Source: Cryptomeria japonica (lineage: Eukaryota; Streptophyta; Pinopsida; Cupressales; Cupressaceae). Taken from it: DNA of 64,000 nucleotides. The notes beneath the pieces are model-generated. The model was not told where the DNA came from. It saw only the letters and a program-made list of their open reading frames with translations, and searched no databases. A program made the position numbers and the translations under genes. This document shows positions 46,876-59,264 of the stretch, piece after piece; position 1 is the first letter of the stretch, and the number at the start of each line of letters is the position of its first letter. The DNA is taken from NCBI RefSeq assembly GCF_030272615.1, contig NC_081405.1, positions 156,136,954 through 156,200,953 on the forward strand, written 5' to 3'.

Positions 46876-48236
46876 TGATTCTCTGCAAAAAGGGAAGGTT
46901 AGTCAATGATATCAAGACACAAAACAAGAAAAGAAAGGAAACTGTTAGTGTTAGAAATCACAAACAAAATACTTTCCTACACAAGTATATCAAAAGAGAT
47001 ATCAAAAGCATGATGAAACATCTAACTAAAAAGGTAAATATGATGAGGCATCTCCAAATACCTCCTAACATGCTCTTGGTTTCTTCTCCCTTGTTCCTCT
47101 CCTCTCCAAGTTCCAAAATAGTGTAGCTCTCAGCAGCTTTTTGCGCTATGGATGCTTATGGAGGTTTGAGATTGAAATATTGCTCTAAATGTAATTAAAT
47201 AAGCTAATATTAAGCTATTGATACTAAAATGATTTATTTTAACCAAAATGACAATATATGAGTTGATTATGCTAAAATGCTCTCTCAAAATGCTTATAGC
47301 TTAAATGCATACAAGTTTTCAATATCTGGTTTATGAAGAAATAGGCTCTATTTATAGGAAAAATGGAGCAATGGATGGTTGAGATTGAGCAATCTCAACA
47401 AGGATCAGGATTGAATGATTTTCAATCCATGTGAGGGCTTTCAACCCAATCCTAGGATGACAAGTGTCCATGTGAGATAGGTTGAGAGGAGAGGGAATAA
47501 GCATTAAATGCTTGACATGACCTTAGGAGTTAAGGTCAAGGTTAGTTGAATGAATAAACTCTTTATTCAAAGAATAAAGCTTTTATCCAATGGATAAACA
47601 TGGTCAAAGCAATAAATGCTTGAGGAGACAAGTTGAATTAACCATAAATGGTTATGTAAGAGCCATTAATGGTCATGTAAGAACCATAAGTGGTTTGGAA
47701 GACTTTGGAGGTTAAATTGTTGAACACACAAAGCATTAAATGCTTTTCAAAGACTTTGAAGTCTTTGAGAAGTGACCCCAAGTTGCTTAGGAATGTGACA
47801 ATAATTAGGGAATGGATTAGGCTAATTAAGAAGGGTTTAGAAGAATCTAGAAGGGGGTTAGGTTTGCAAGTGGATTTGGTGGGTGAGGTAAAATAGAATT
47901 TTATTAAAATAAAAATTCATTTATTTCAATAAATATGTGCAAGTTGCATTTGTAGGAAAATGCAAGTGGGGGGATAAATGATTTAAATAACTGTTAATTT
48001 ATTTAAAAGAGGAAAAGGGAGTTTAATTAAATAAATAGATTTTATTTATTTAATTAATTATGAATTTGGTATAGTGAATTAATTAAAATAAATTGAATAA
48101 TTTATTTAATTAATGGGAGAATGTTTGAAGATGAATTAATTAAATATTAATTTAATTAACTGATGGCTAGTGAATTTTTAATCAAATAAATAGCAATTAT
48201 TTATTTAATTAAGCTGGACAGATTTGTGTGACTACA
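46876..48236 (-). repeat. 5' LTR of Tat element
   Basis: 1,361 bp, TGATTCTCTG to TGTGACTACA on the plus strand, followed by ATACC. TATA box CTATAAATAG (minus) at 47348-47357. 46876-47750 is collinear with 24293-25194, while 47813-48017 is the inverted segment. The outer 220 bp (48018-48236) is rich in TTAATTAAATAAAT and has no counterpart at the left LTR. Confidence 0.8.
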
Positions 48237-48241
48237 ATACC

Positions 48242-50109
48242 GAATCAGAGGATGCAAGCAAATTTCAGATTGTCAAGAGCAAGAAGGTAAATGTACATTG
48301 TGTTGAAAACTTCTGTGCTAATCTGAAAGAATATGGAGGATTTGGATCATTCAGATATGTAAAGTATGAAACCAGAAATAATGATGAAAAGAGACAAATT
48401 GAAGAAGCTATCATCTGCATACTTCTAAAATTCTAGTTAGCTCCATTGGAACTAGCTAAGTCACTTCCAAATGAAATTTATTTGCATATTGATAATAGGT
48501 GGAATTATGCAATGGACCTGGAGAAATAGATCAAAGAAAGAAGTCTGGTTCATCTCTTTCCTGACATGTCAGTAGCTAAAATAAAAGAACATCTGACAAC
48601 CTACAACTCAAAGTTTCTTGTCAAATAGAGAGCCTTTAAACTGATAAATGGGCTATATATTGAAGTTGAAAATGAGACAATAGCAAAGTGGCAGGAAATC
48701 TTTAAAATCAAGGATGCCGGTGAGCAAGCTACAGTTGAAATTGTCGATGTCACCGAGCAAGATACTGAGGCTACCGAGCAAGACCCTGCTGACACGATTC
48801 AAATAGATGAAGATGTCATGGATATAGAGGCACCGAAACAGGAAATGATAGAAGGCAATGCATATGCAAAACTTGTATCTAGTGAATCAGTCTTGAAACA
48901 AGTTCAGCCTTATCCACCGGTCAAGCAACCTGTCTCAACCGAAATCCCTCAGGATATGGAGCAAGGCACCAAAGGTCACAAGTCTACAAAAGGAGAAGGT
49001 ACTACTCAAGAACAAACATCTCAAGCACCTTCTAGCACTGAAAATGTTGCAACTGAGACACCGAGTACTGAGACACCAAAGGACTCTACAGAGGCTAAAG
49101 AAACCGATCAAAGTGTTGCCTCTACCAAGCAACCTATCGAGGGTCATCAAGCCTCACAAGCCATTGTCTTAGTTCCATCGGTGAAAGGTAAAGAAAAGAA
49201 GATGAAAAAGCATAGTTTTAAAGTTGATTTGTCAAAACCAATAGTATTTCCCAATGTAGATATATCAAAATTAAAGGGGCAAGTACTCATTGATTTCGGT
49301 GAACTATGCAAAGCAAAGGCTGAACAAGAGAAGTAAATGACAATTCAAAAGAAAAATAAGGTACTTCAGAAGGTAAAAGCACTCTTAATAGATATGCTAC
49401 CTGAAGCTACAGTGTCAACAGATGCAACCATCCACATTCAACTAGATGAACTCCTAAAAAAGATAGAGACATCTGGAGTAGATGCATCAGAGTATTTGAG
49501 CAAGCTAAAAGACAAAGAGCTCATTGCAAAAATGTTATAGAAGAGGTACAGAAAGCTATAGCTATTGGCAAAGTTAAACTTGTCAAATTTATTGTTGAGT
49601 TGACTCCTCAACTCAAGCACATTCTTTATTTATTTCAGAAACTCTGCACATTTTCTTTATTCATTAAAGACATTAAAAATAAAACAAAGGCAATTGAGAA
49701 AGAGATCACCAATCTCTCAAATAAGTTGACCATAGAGCCAAATTCAGTTCAGAATTTCTATACAAGGTTACAATAGCTCATGGCTCAACAATTGGACCTA
49801 AGAAATGAAGAACACAAGATCAGGATGGACATAATGACACTTTAGACATTATTCCTTCCTCATCTTTCATCCATCCAAGAACAGATCAACCGAGCCACTT
49901 CCTTATGTACTACACAAGAGGGAAGCACTCTAGATGGCTTAATATCATTATTGACTGATATTCAAGCACATAATTCTTTAATGGACAGTGTAAAGATTGC
50001 ACTCTCTGTCACTCTCACCGAAGCCCAGACCAAGTACAAATCAATTTTTGACCAGTTACCACCCCCGAATGGTAATTAAGTTTTGATGTTTGTCAAAAAG
50101 GGGGAGTGA
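48242..50109 (+). pseudogene. Accessory/env-like ORF of pol-less copia element, part 2
   Basis: Continues the ORF of 22766-24287 after the Tat insertion. Content: FANLKEYGGFGSFRYVKYE-like segment, then a Thr/Glu/Pro-rich linker (48750-49190; many ACCGAG codons for Thr-Glu), then KVDLSKPIVFPNVDISKLKG and a C-terminal coiled coil (about 49340-50060; IKDIKNKTKAIEKEITNLSN). Stops: TAG at about 48436, 48530 and 48627, TAA at 49336, and a likely frameshift near 49540. The end lies just before the PPT-like GGGGGAG. The placement and coiled-coil end match the Sirevirus env-like gene. Confidence 0.65.
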
Positions 50110-50434
50110 TACAGTATTGGGGGAGTGATATAGTATTCAAAGTATCAAACAAAAGGACTATAGTATACAGGAGGAGTATACCGTGCAGAGTAAGCAGAGT
50201 ATCCAAGAGCAGTGAACTGAGTAGTAAACAAAACAGTAAGCAAAGAACGAGAACAAATCACCGAGCATACAGAATCAAAGTTTTGTACAATATATCAATA
50301 AGGGGAGTATATCCGGATTTACTATTTTCATTGACTATTATATATATTGTTAGTATAGTCAAATTTTGCAAGTATATACATTATTGAGTTATAACTTTGA
50401 AAGTAGTTTTTGTCAAACATCTCAACTAATGTCA

Positions 50435-50446
50435 AAAGGGGAGATT
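50435..50446 (+). promoter_or_regulatory. Polypurine tract of pol-less copia element
   Basis: AAAAGGGGAGAT immediately before the TGTTACTAC of the 3' LTR. A second GGGGGAG tract lies upstream at 50100. Confidence 0.85.
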
Positions 50447-51634
50447 GTTACTACTTATCAAGTTGCCATTAGTTTTATGTCAAAGTTATTCTATATACTC
50501 TAGTCGGTTACTACTACTGAAATATTCAGTCGGTATGAACAATCCAGTTGGTTATTGAAGAAAGTAGTCTCAGAATGTAGTATACACCGAGCTGTCTACC
50601 GAGTATCATTCCATGTCTACCGAGTAGCAAAGATGACACACCGAGTTGATATACACCGAGTGAAATGTGTTACCAGATTCATTGAACCTAGACATACATA
50701 TAAAAACATGTTACAAGATCGAGGAACATCTAACCATTATCACATTGGAAATTGCACTTAAAGATTGTGTATGATTTTGAGGTCATCTAACCAATGAAAT
50801 ATTTTGCATGGTTATTCATTTGATAAAACATGTTTGTAAGATCGAAGCAATGAAAGGATCACCGTCATAAGAGATCTATTTATACAACATGGATTAAGAT
50901 AAGAAATATGCATGTAGCATGACAAAAAGGAAGATATAGAGATATATGAAGCAAGACATGTGAAAGCACCAAGTGTTATGACTGTTACAGAGACATAGAG
51001 GTCACCGAGAAGGATTTCAGAGAACAGTCAAAGAACAAAGTAAACAGAAGGGTTTACTGAGTTACTATATGGGTTACCAAGGTATGCTATAAGCAAGGTA
51101 ATCTAATTCTGAGCACATAGAATCTGTTATAACATTCCAGATGTAAAGTTGTAGATAATTGTAATGATTTATTGTAATATTTTGAAGTTGTAAGAGAAAC
51201 CTTTAACAGGGTAAAAGACTCTAATCAAGTCTATAAATTGTAAAGCCTCTAACCAGGTGCAACATTTAGATTAAGTGTTGTAAAATCCTTTAGCAAGGTA
51301 GATCTAATAGATCTTGTTACTCCTAACAGGGTAAGCTATCAGAAATAGCTAAACATGTAGCTCTAACCGAGCACTCTTTATTATTGCAGTAGTGAAGTTG
51401 TGGGTGCCATCCCCATTGCAATTTTTCTCTCTAACCAAGAGTTTCTGCATAACTAAAATATATGTGTTATGGAGTGAATCATGTATGATTGTTATCTATT
51501 TGTTTTAGCTTTATATTATGTTACTGCACTATTCAGTTTATGCATAACAGTAAAGTTATTATTGAAGAAATTTTTTGAAGTACTGATTCATCCCTCCCCT
51601 CTCAGTACATTAGCTTTCCATATTGGGCCTAATA
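50447..51634 (+). repeat. 3' LTR of pol-less copia element
   Basis: 1,188 bp, TGTTACTAC to CCTAATA, followed by TGCAC. It carries ACCGAG and AGTCGGT clusters (50500-50660) that the 5' copy shares in part. It contains about 190 bp (roughly 50680-50870) absent from 19811-20803, so one LTR has an indel. Confidence 0.9.
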
Positions 51635-52376
51635 TGCACTGCTTCAATATAGCATCTACAATGTTGGATTCAGTACCAGTTTAGGCTCTGACCATGAGTG
51701 CCAAACACCTTCATAACCTTTCCTTCAACCTTTAGATGATGTTTGCGTGATTCGCATAAGGATCTGCTTCTTTTCGCTCTTCATAATGATCTCCAATATT
51801 TGCACACACTCATAATGATCTTCAAATAAGATCTTACAATTATATATACAAAACCTAAGACCTCATGATTAGGTCAGCTCCCTAAAGATATTACATTTAC
51901 AAAATAAATCTTGATGCAATACAATATGTTGGCCTCAATACATTTATACATTATCCAATCAATAAACCATTTCCAAAACATGTTGTGCTGATCTGGAACA
52001 TGATATCTTGTACCGGTCCATAACCTAGAACTATCTGTTGGTAAAGGCAAATACGTAAACTAGATCAGACTAATAAGCAAAAAACAAAACGTAAACATCC
52101 AATCCATGTCTTCGAAATAACCAAATGATCTCTAGATGATAACAAGTCATCATCAACTTCCTGAGTTGTCGGTGAAACATATATCCTACTGGTGAAACAT
52201 ATACTGGTGAGTGTGCATAAGCCAATATCCATATCGAGACCACAATGTGTCGGTTCAACAACAAACCAATATAACTAGAGTGCCAAATCAACAATATAGA
52301 CCTCCAAAAAAATAAGTGTTGACATCAATGACAAAACCAATACAACACATGACGAAGTCATCCATAATGCCAAAAA
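51635..52376 (-). mobile_element. Sirevirus-like copia LTR, part 2
   Basis: Continuation of 19405-19810 beyond the nested element. On the minus strand it starts TTTTTGGCATTATGG, probably from TGTTGGCATT, directly after the purine tract at 52377-52388 (minus AAAGGGGGAGA). It contains repeated CGGTGAAACATAT units (52170-52205). Confidence 0.7.
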
Positions 52377-52721
52377 TCTCCCCCTTTAGCATTGATGGCA
52401 ACACTAGATGGAAAAATATCTAAGTGCCAAAAACAAAATGCCAAATACCAACAATCTCCCAAAATAGATCAATAAAAAGTTCTATACCAAAACAGAAACA
52501 ATATAACCAAAACCAAAATACATCTCTCCCCAATCTTCAAAGTACAATGTTTTTCTATAGACATCTCTCCCCCTTTGACATGAAATGCCAAAGTAGTCAA
52601 GAATCAAAATTAGAACATGACATAAAACTAACTACTCCCCCTGAGCAATAGCTCTCCCTCATCAAAGCCGAAAAAATATTTTTCCGCTAGTCCCTGCCAT
52701 TTTGATGTCAATCTTTATCAT

Positions 52722-53510
52722 TCAAGTCTCTGCCGGTGTGGTGATTACCCCAATCTTCTCTCTAAGATATTCAAATATTTCCTTAGGAAAAAGCTTTGTA
52801 AAAATATTTGCAATTTGCTCTTTAGTGTTCAAATAAACCAATCTCACTTCATTTGCTTCAACATTTTCTTTCAGAAAATTATACTTAATAGAAACATGTT
52901 TTGTTTTTAAGTGAAATACCGGATTCTTTGATATATCTATTGCTGCTGAATTATCACAATGAATAATTATCGGTTCATTGTATTTTACCTTTATATCCTT
53001 CAACATTTTCTTGATCCATAATACTTGAGTGCAATTAGTTACTGCTGCAACATATTCTGCTTGTCCTGTAGATAACGATGCACAAGTCTGCTTCTTGTTG
53101 ATCCATGAAATTAATCTTTTGCCAAGAAAGAATGCACCGCCAATGGTACTCTTCCTGTCATCCACATCTCCTGCCCAATTTGCATCTGTATATGCACATA
53201 ACTCAAAATTGTCATCCTTAGGATACCATAAACCAAGATTAGTTATGCCTTGTAGATACAGGAAAATCCTTTTTACTGCAGTTTCATGATTTTCTTTAGG
53301 ATTGCTTTGAAATCTTGAAACAATACACACTGCATTCATTATATCAGTTCTGGTTTGTGTCAAATATAGTAACCCTCCAATCATAGATTTGTACCTTGTC
53401 AGATTTATAGGAGCTGAATCATCCTTTAATGTCAATTTATCAGTTGTAGTCATAAGAGTGCTTGTCGATTTGGAGTTTTCCATTCCAAATTTCTTCAAAA
53501 GTTCCTTCAA
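52722..53510 (-). pseudogene. pol: Sirevirus-like copia RT C-terminus and RNase H
   Basis: A 262-codon frame ending EIFEYLREKIGVITTPAET. It contains MKELLKKFGMENSKSTSTLM (end of RT), SMIGGLLYLTQTRTDIMNAV and the Ty1/copia RNase H: YTDANWAGDVDDRKSTIGG, SLSTGQAEYVAA and IIHCDNSAAIDISKNP. The acidic D-E-D set is present. The end lies only about 345 bp from the LTR, so this element carries no env-like ORF. Fairly young in appearance: this whole frame has no stop. Confidence 0.93.
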
Positions 53511-53929
53511 GTATTTTGTTTGACATTTGAATATACCTTTATTTATTTGAGAAATCTACAAACGTAAATTTTTTTTTATCTCTCCAATCATAGACATTTC
53601 GAATTCTTCCTGCATCTTGTTAGCAAAGTCTTTACATAACCCTTCTTCTCCTCCAAAAATGATATCATCCACAAATACTTCAATAACCAAAATGTCATCA
53701 TTGGTAATTTTATAATACAAATTACTGTCATCATTACCTTTTGTGTATCCGAGCTTTAGAAGATATTTATCTAGTCTAGCATACCAAGCTTTGGGATCTT
53801 GCTTCAATCCATATAAGCTTTCCTTAACGTGCAAACCATATCCTTATCATCTATAAATGAAAATCCATCAGGCTATTCAATGTAAACTTCTTCTTCAAGA
53901 TCTCCATTCAAAAATGCATATTTTACATC
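53511..53929 (-). pseudogene. pol: Sirevirus-like copia RT core, cut by insertion
   Basis: RT read from 53834: ESLYGLKQDPKAWY, then IEVFVDDIIFGG (the VDD active site), KMQEEFEMSMIGE. Upstream (53929-53835) is VKYAFLNGDLEEEVYIE with a TAG. The reading continues only 22 bases (KVYQMD) on the far side of the nested element at 61808-61829. A frameshift near 53540 separates this from the RNase H block. Confidence 0.88.
53925..53929. other. Target site duplication (ACATC), left copy
   Basis: ACATC here and at 61808-61812. Joining across restores the copia RT reading (KVYQMDVKYAFLNG), which proves the insertion boundaries. Confidence 0.95.
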
Positions 53930-55194
53930 TGTAAAGCGGAAAATCGCGATCGAACCCTAGTTGCTCTCCCCTCTTCCAACTCCAAGGAGAGAGAAGGGAG
54001 ATTCACTAGGGTTGATGGTTTTCCCTTAAGGGAGAGACTTTACATTCAAAAGAGGGGTTGAAACCCACAAGATCCAATCCCACACAATGCAAGATTGGAT
54101 GCTAAATGTGTTTCAAGGGTTAAGACAGCAAGGCTACCCTCTTTTGTAAAGAATGTTGATAGAAGAATTAAGCTAGGAATGCATAGAAAGTGACAAAGAT
54201 TCGCTTATAAACTGAGATGGGGATATAGGATGAAGCTGCGGACCTGGAATTAGCAGTAAAATGTCGATACGGCGCTGCCCTGCAAATTTGAGCAAAAGTT
54301 GTCAGGACGATGGCGCCCGGTGCCACGGTCCTCCGAAAAATCCGCGAAACGAAGGGGGATCTGTTCGTCTCTGCACAAGGATTCCAGATCTTCAATTTCA
54401 GCCGCGTACCTGCAACCTACACACAGAAAAGCGAAGACAATTGGGGGGTTAGGGATTAGGGGTTTGCCTTTAGGTCAAACCCCGGTTTTGGAATTAACCA
54501 AGAAATGAGCAATGCTGTAAATGTAAATGTCTGTAATGTAAAACAAGTACTAATACCTTGTTGTAAGGATGTTTGTATCCTTATGTGTGAAGGTATAGAT
54601 GTTGTATGTTGTATGTTGTAGTAGTATGTAGTAAGTGATCTCCTCTTCAATGGTTGAATCCTTGTCTTGAATGCAACACTTAGCCTTGAATGGAGACTTA
54701 GAATGATCAATTTCTTGAAAGAATGCTTGAATGCTTGAATGCTTGAGTATAGTTTTCACGCCTTTTCCCTCATGTATGTATATATCCAAATGAGAGAGGA
54801 AAATGTAGTTTATATACTTGCCAATTAGGGTTAAAAGACTGATTTTCCCGACCTTAGGCCGACCAGGAAAGATAATTTTCCAATTTGCAAACATAAAGAC
54901 CCGAAGTCCAAAAGAGACCGGGCCCAAAATAGGACCCAAGGACCAGGGCGCTGGGCGCCATGGTCCTGGGGGACCAGGGCCGCCCTGGTCCTGAAGGACC
55001 AGGGCACTGGGCGCTCTGGTCCCACCTCCCGGGACAACAGGGTGCAAAGGAGGTTCAGGCCAGGGTGCAAGAAAATGCAGTTTTCAGTGTCATAATCAAG
55101 TTTCGGGGTCTCCATTCAGGTTGCGTGTTGCGTCGCCCTTGTGAAGACCAAAATGCAGTCGAAATTGCAAGTGTCACAATTTTAGGACGCTACA
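53930..55194 (-). repeat. 3' LTR of pol-less Tat-like gypsy element
   Basis: 1,265 bp, TGTAAAGCGG to GGACGCTACA. The other copy is 60537-61807. I count roughly 30 differences, about 2%, so this is the youngest datable insertion in the window. TATA-type box TATATAAA on the minus strand at 54809-54816. It contains a GGACC/GGCGCC palindrome cluster at 54298-54336 and 54940-55022. Confidence 0.95.
54809..54816 (-). promoter_or_regulatory. TATA box in LTR (copy at 61416-61423)
   Basis: TATATAAA on the minus strand in both LTRs, oriented to transcribe toward Gag. Confidence 0.6.
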
Positions 55195-55212
55195 TTTAGC
55201 CCCCACTTTAGC
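55195..55212 (-). promoter_or_regulatory. Polypurine tract of pol-less Tat-like element
   Basis: Minus strand AAAGTGGGGGCTAAA directly before the TGTAGCG of the 3' LTR. Confidence 0.85.
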
Positions 55213-55967
55213 GGGAGTATGTATGCTCATACTTCCGGTAAAGTACAAGGAAACAATATTGAAAGACTTTCACCACATCAAAGAGGCAAGATACACCAAG
55301 CCCCCAGTGGACTAAGGATCTTATGACTTCGATTGACAAAGTAAAAGGGAAGATCACGAGGGAGAACCATGACTGTCAATAGTAAGGTTCCCTCACTATG
55401 AGTCATGCAAGAGAAATACCGAAAATTTTCAAGGCAAAGCTGAGTTCTCCAAGAAATTTTCATGTATCTTGAAGGGATAGACAGGGTGTATGCCCCCCTA
55501 CGTTAAAGCGATTGCACACGCCTCAATGGGGGTGATTGCTTTAAGGTAGTGATAGATATAAGAATGAGAAAGGAAAGGAGCACGTTATCACAAGGATTTA
55601 GCCCCCAAGTGTGAGATAAGCCCAAGGATAATAGACACAAAACACAAAGAACAAGGTGACTTCGCTTTCCTCGGGGTCAGTATGCTGTATGATAATTCAT
55701 GTATATATATCATATGTATGTATGCATAATTGTTCTTCATTCCCCAATCAAGGAAGGTCACCTAGAAGAAGGGAACACATGTGTCTTTTGAGTCAACATG
55801 AGAGAGACCAAAAGAGATCTCAATGCTTTGCATCGTCCTCAAGTAGACAACACCAAGGACAACAAATAGAAGAATGAGAATAACGTATAGAAGAAGTAAC
55901 ACAAGAGAGGAGGAGAGAATCTGCTATGCTAATGTAACTAGTCTAGCACGTCATCTACCCCACGATC
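55213..55967 (-). other. Non-coding stretch between Gag-PR and 3' LTR
   Basis: About 750 bp where pol would be expected; no RT, RNase H or integrase motif. Contains two inverted repeats: GGAGTATG/CATACTTCC around 55214-55240, and a ~19-bp imperfect stem CTACGTTAAAGCGATTGC / GGTGATTGCTTTAAGGTAG at 55498-55549. Confidence 0.7.
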
Positions 55968-58900
55968 TTACTGATCAATGTTTCGGGAAGGTAGGGAACA
56001 CGCTAGAGGAGGAACATCCAACACAGCAGATGGAGCTATCACAAGATCCAAACAAGGGCTATGTTCATGTTCCAAGCAACGTTGTTCTTGTCTAGGAGCT
56101 AGGATAAGTGCTTTAGAAAATTTATTAGATAAATGGTTATCAATATCAACAAGTTCATATTCACTATCAGAAGCAAGAGGAGTAACATGAATAACATTTT
56201 CATCTATAGCATCATCAAGATTTATAAAAATAGGGTCTTTAATTCGCACAGGATCAAGACCATCATGCATCTTATGTTTTGGAGATTTTGGAGAAAATGG
56301 AATAATGCTTGTTGAAGGTGTTTTTGGAGATTGCAAAGTTTGAGAAGCAGCTGCTTGAGCTCTAAGACGACGCTTTCGTCGACGTTCGCGTGCAGAACGA
56401 TTTCGTCTAGTCTTAGTAGGAAGTGGAGAAGATTGAGGAGGAGGAATGTTCTCATCCTTATCACTTGGGTGTTTAGGTTGTGGTCTCTTAGGCTGAACAA
56501 TAGGAGAAGAAGAAGGTCTCTTCTCTCTATAGAAGAAAGGAGGTGGAACTGCTCCATATAAAGGAGGAATATTTAGTTTAGGAAGGAGACCAAGTCCATC
56601 ATGACGAGGAGGGATAGGTCTACTTTTAGGAAGTTTATTAGATATAGACATAGTCACATCCATAGGGATGGGTTGGGAATCTTCTTGAGGAAAGACATTA
56701 GTTTTATCTTTCAAAGGAAGAACTTCCTTCTCAAGAACGATAGGAATATCAAGTTTGGGTGTTCTAGGTTCACTTAAAGATAGGATCATATCTGTTTTCC
56801 ACTTTTGATAAGATTTGAAAAGATGATCACTTCGCGGAGGAAGAGATTGGAATTGTTTAGGCCAAAAGTAATCAATAGGAACGCTAGAAGTTCTTTCAGC
56901 TGGTTTAAAGAGACTATGATTGACAATAACAAATTCACCATTATGGGGAAATTTCAAACACTTATGAATAGGAGAAGCAATAGCTTTCATGGAAGATAGC
57001 CAAGGATAGCCAAGCTTCACACGAAATTGTTCGGAAGATGGAATAATAGCAAAGTTCACATCAAGGGATTTGTTATGGACCTCAATAGGGAATGTAATAG
57101 AACCAATTGCAGGAGAAGAAAATGCATCAAATAGTTTCACAATCACATCTGTTTTGTCATATATAACTTGATTCAATTGCAAAGTAAAAAGAAATTCTTC
57201 AGTAATGACATTAACCATACAAGAAGGATCAATAAGCACTCCACGGCAAGGTGTGTTCTTGACTTTTGCAACTATATATAAAGGACCATCAGGTGCCCTG
57301 ATAGTTTCACTGGAATCAAATGTGATGGAAGGTTCTTTAGGGATTTCTTGCTGCTCTACAAAGTTAATCACATTTGGAGTCATAGACACAAGACCATCAG
57401 ATGAAAAAGAGGAATCATTAGTCTCAATCGCATTAGAGGTATGAGAAGGTAATGGATCAGTGAAAATCTGAAGATTTTGATTAGGAGGAGCTACAGATGT
57501 ATTGCCTTTATCATTCACTCTAGAAACAGAAATAGTATTATTATCAATCAAATCTTGAATTTTACCCTTTAAAGAAAAACATTTTTCAGTATCATGCCCA
57601 GGCTGACGATGAAATTGACAAAAAGCTTTGTTATCAAAATAAGGTGAAGTAATCTTTGCAGGATCAATTTTCCTTATAGCAGGAAGAGTAAGCACATTTT
57701 GTTCCAATAACTTATTCATAATACTATGCAATGATTCATTCAAAGGAGTATACTTTCTTTCTTTCTTGAAAAACTTAGAAATAGGAGGCACACCTGATGC
57801 TACATTCACATTGTTGTTGATGATGTTTTCATTGAATTTGATGGAATCTCTGTTCGGTTTAAACTGCCCAAATGGTTGTTGACTGCTATCACCCTTATCA
57901 CTCGGAGCCATAGGATGTGATTGTTCCATTTGACTCACAGTCAGTTGATAATTGTGAAGAGTTGCACACAACTGTTGGAAAGAAGTAAAATCAGAAAATA
58001 GAAGTTTGTCTCGAATATCTTTTTGTAAATTAAAAATAAAGATTCTTTGAATATCATTGTCAGGCACTGGAAAGGAAATTTGAGCATACAAATGCTTATA
58101 TCTACCAATGAAATCAGTCACTTTTTCTTTAACACCTTGTTTGCAATGCATTAAATCAATCAAAGTAACTTTAGGACTTATATTGTTTTGAAATTGTTGA
58201 ATGAAAGCATTTGCAAGTTGTTCGAAAGAAGTAATAGAATAGGAAGGCAACGAGAAATACCATTGTAGGGCTTTGTCTCTTAATGTTCTAGTAAACAATT
58301 TTGCAAGCAACCTTTGGTCATAGGCAAAATCGGTACATATTGTTTGAAAGGTCTTAACATGTGTTAGAGGATCACCCTTACCATTATAAAGCTCCAAATG
58401 TGGAATTTCAACATGTTTAGGGGGAATAGCTCGAACAATATCAACAGAAAGTGGGCTCGCAACATCAAATGTGGGCACACTAAACTTAGATTGATTCATA
58501 GAGGCAATTTGTTGCTATAAAGAAGAGACAGTTTGTGCAAGATTGTTAATGGTCGCTTCAGTCGAAGAGTTCATATTAGATATGTTAGATTGAGATGGAG
58601 GTGTTATGTTGTTGAAAGAAGGTAAAGAGTAAGGTGGTGGGACTCTATGATAATTAATCATAGGAGATGATTGGACAGGAGGAACACTACAAGGAGGAAT
58701 GGAATGGTTAAATGAATTGCCCCCTTGCATCATGTTCATTTGTGGAGATGTAATAGGGACACTCATTGAAGGAGTGAATGAAGAAATCGGATTGAATGAA
58801 GAAAGAGGGTTAATTGAAGAGGAAGGATTGCCCCCATGACTGGTGATCACAGGAGGAATGTCTTGTGTAGAAGTAGCCATTATGTTTGATGTAAAGGTAG

Positions 58901-59264
58901 GTATGCTAGCAATAGAAGTCATCAAAGGAATAGAATGATTGACTTGAGTAGGAGGTTGTGTATAACCCATATTTTCAGCACAACTCTTCATAGGCATCAC
59001 ATTCGAATCCACAATGTGTGCAATACCACGCAAAATATCAATTCCATTCTTATCACTTTGAAGCATACGTTTTAAACCCTCAATTAAAGGAAGAGCTTGA
59101 CTATCGGGGTATTCTTGAGACATCCATTGTCGAAAATCGTCAAATTGGTTATCCAATTTTGAAAGTTGTTCTTCAGAAACCTCATGGAGAGCTTCTTCAT
59201 CATTAGGAGGATTAGAGGAATTACCCATGTCCTTGTTAAAAAGGCTATTCAAATTAGGTTCCAT
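55968..59264 (-). CDS. gag: Gag-protease-like polyprotein of non-autonomous Tat-like element (one TAG inside)
   Basis: 1,098 codons from ATG 59264 (MEPNLNSLFNKDMGN) to 55968, open except for one TAG just before the QQIASMNQS segment (58512-58514). The N-terminal 250 residues are Ser/Pro/Ile-rich. The capsid domain has YNGKGDPLTHVKTFQTICTD, then RDKALQWYFSLP and FIQQFQNNISPKV. A knuckle-like CQFHRQPGHDTEKCFSLK, followed by IQDLIDNN, is typical of Tat Gag. The protease-like part has GVLIDPSCMVNVI, without the D-[ST]-G triad, so cleavage activity is doubtful. A basic Arg-rich run (NRSARERRRKRRLR) could bind nucleic acid. The C-terminus has no RT. Codon quality and the single stop suggest recent activity. 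Confidence 0.85.

Larger units (their letters stand above)
24293..48236 (-). mobile_element. Tat/Ogre-type Ty3/gypsy element, 23.9 kb, with two antisense ORFs
   Basis: Bounded by related LTR sequence at 24293 and 46876-48236 and by ATACC duplications. Minus-strand order from the right is LTR, PBS, long leader, Gag, protease, RT, RNase H, a second RNase H, integrase, then a plus-strand plant mobile domain ORF, then LTR. The dual RNase H and the size place it in the Tat/Ogre group. A second large plus-strand ORF lies in the 5' leader (40431-44072). It could be a separate nested element, since the leader is 8.8 kb, but no separate LTR pair was found around it. Confidence 0.85.

Noticed and set aside
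54261-55199. Plus and minus ORFs in the LTR (repeated at 60868-61902)
   Set aside because: They lie wholly in LTR sequence and recur in both LTR copies; best explained as chance frames through GC-rich palindromes.
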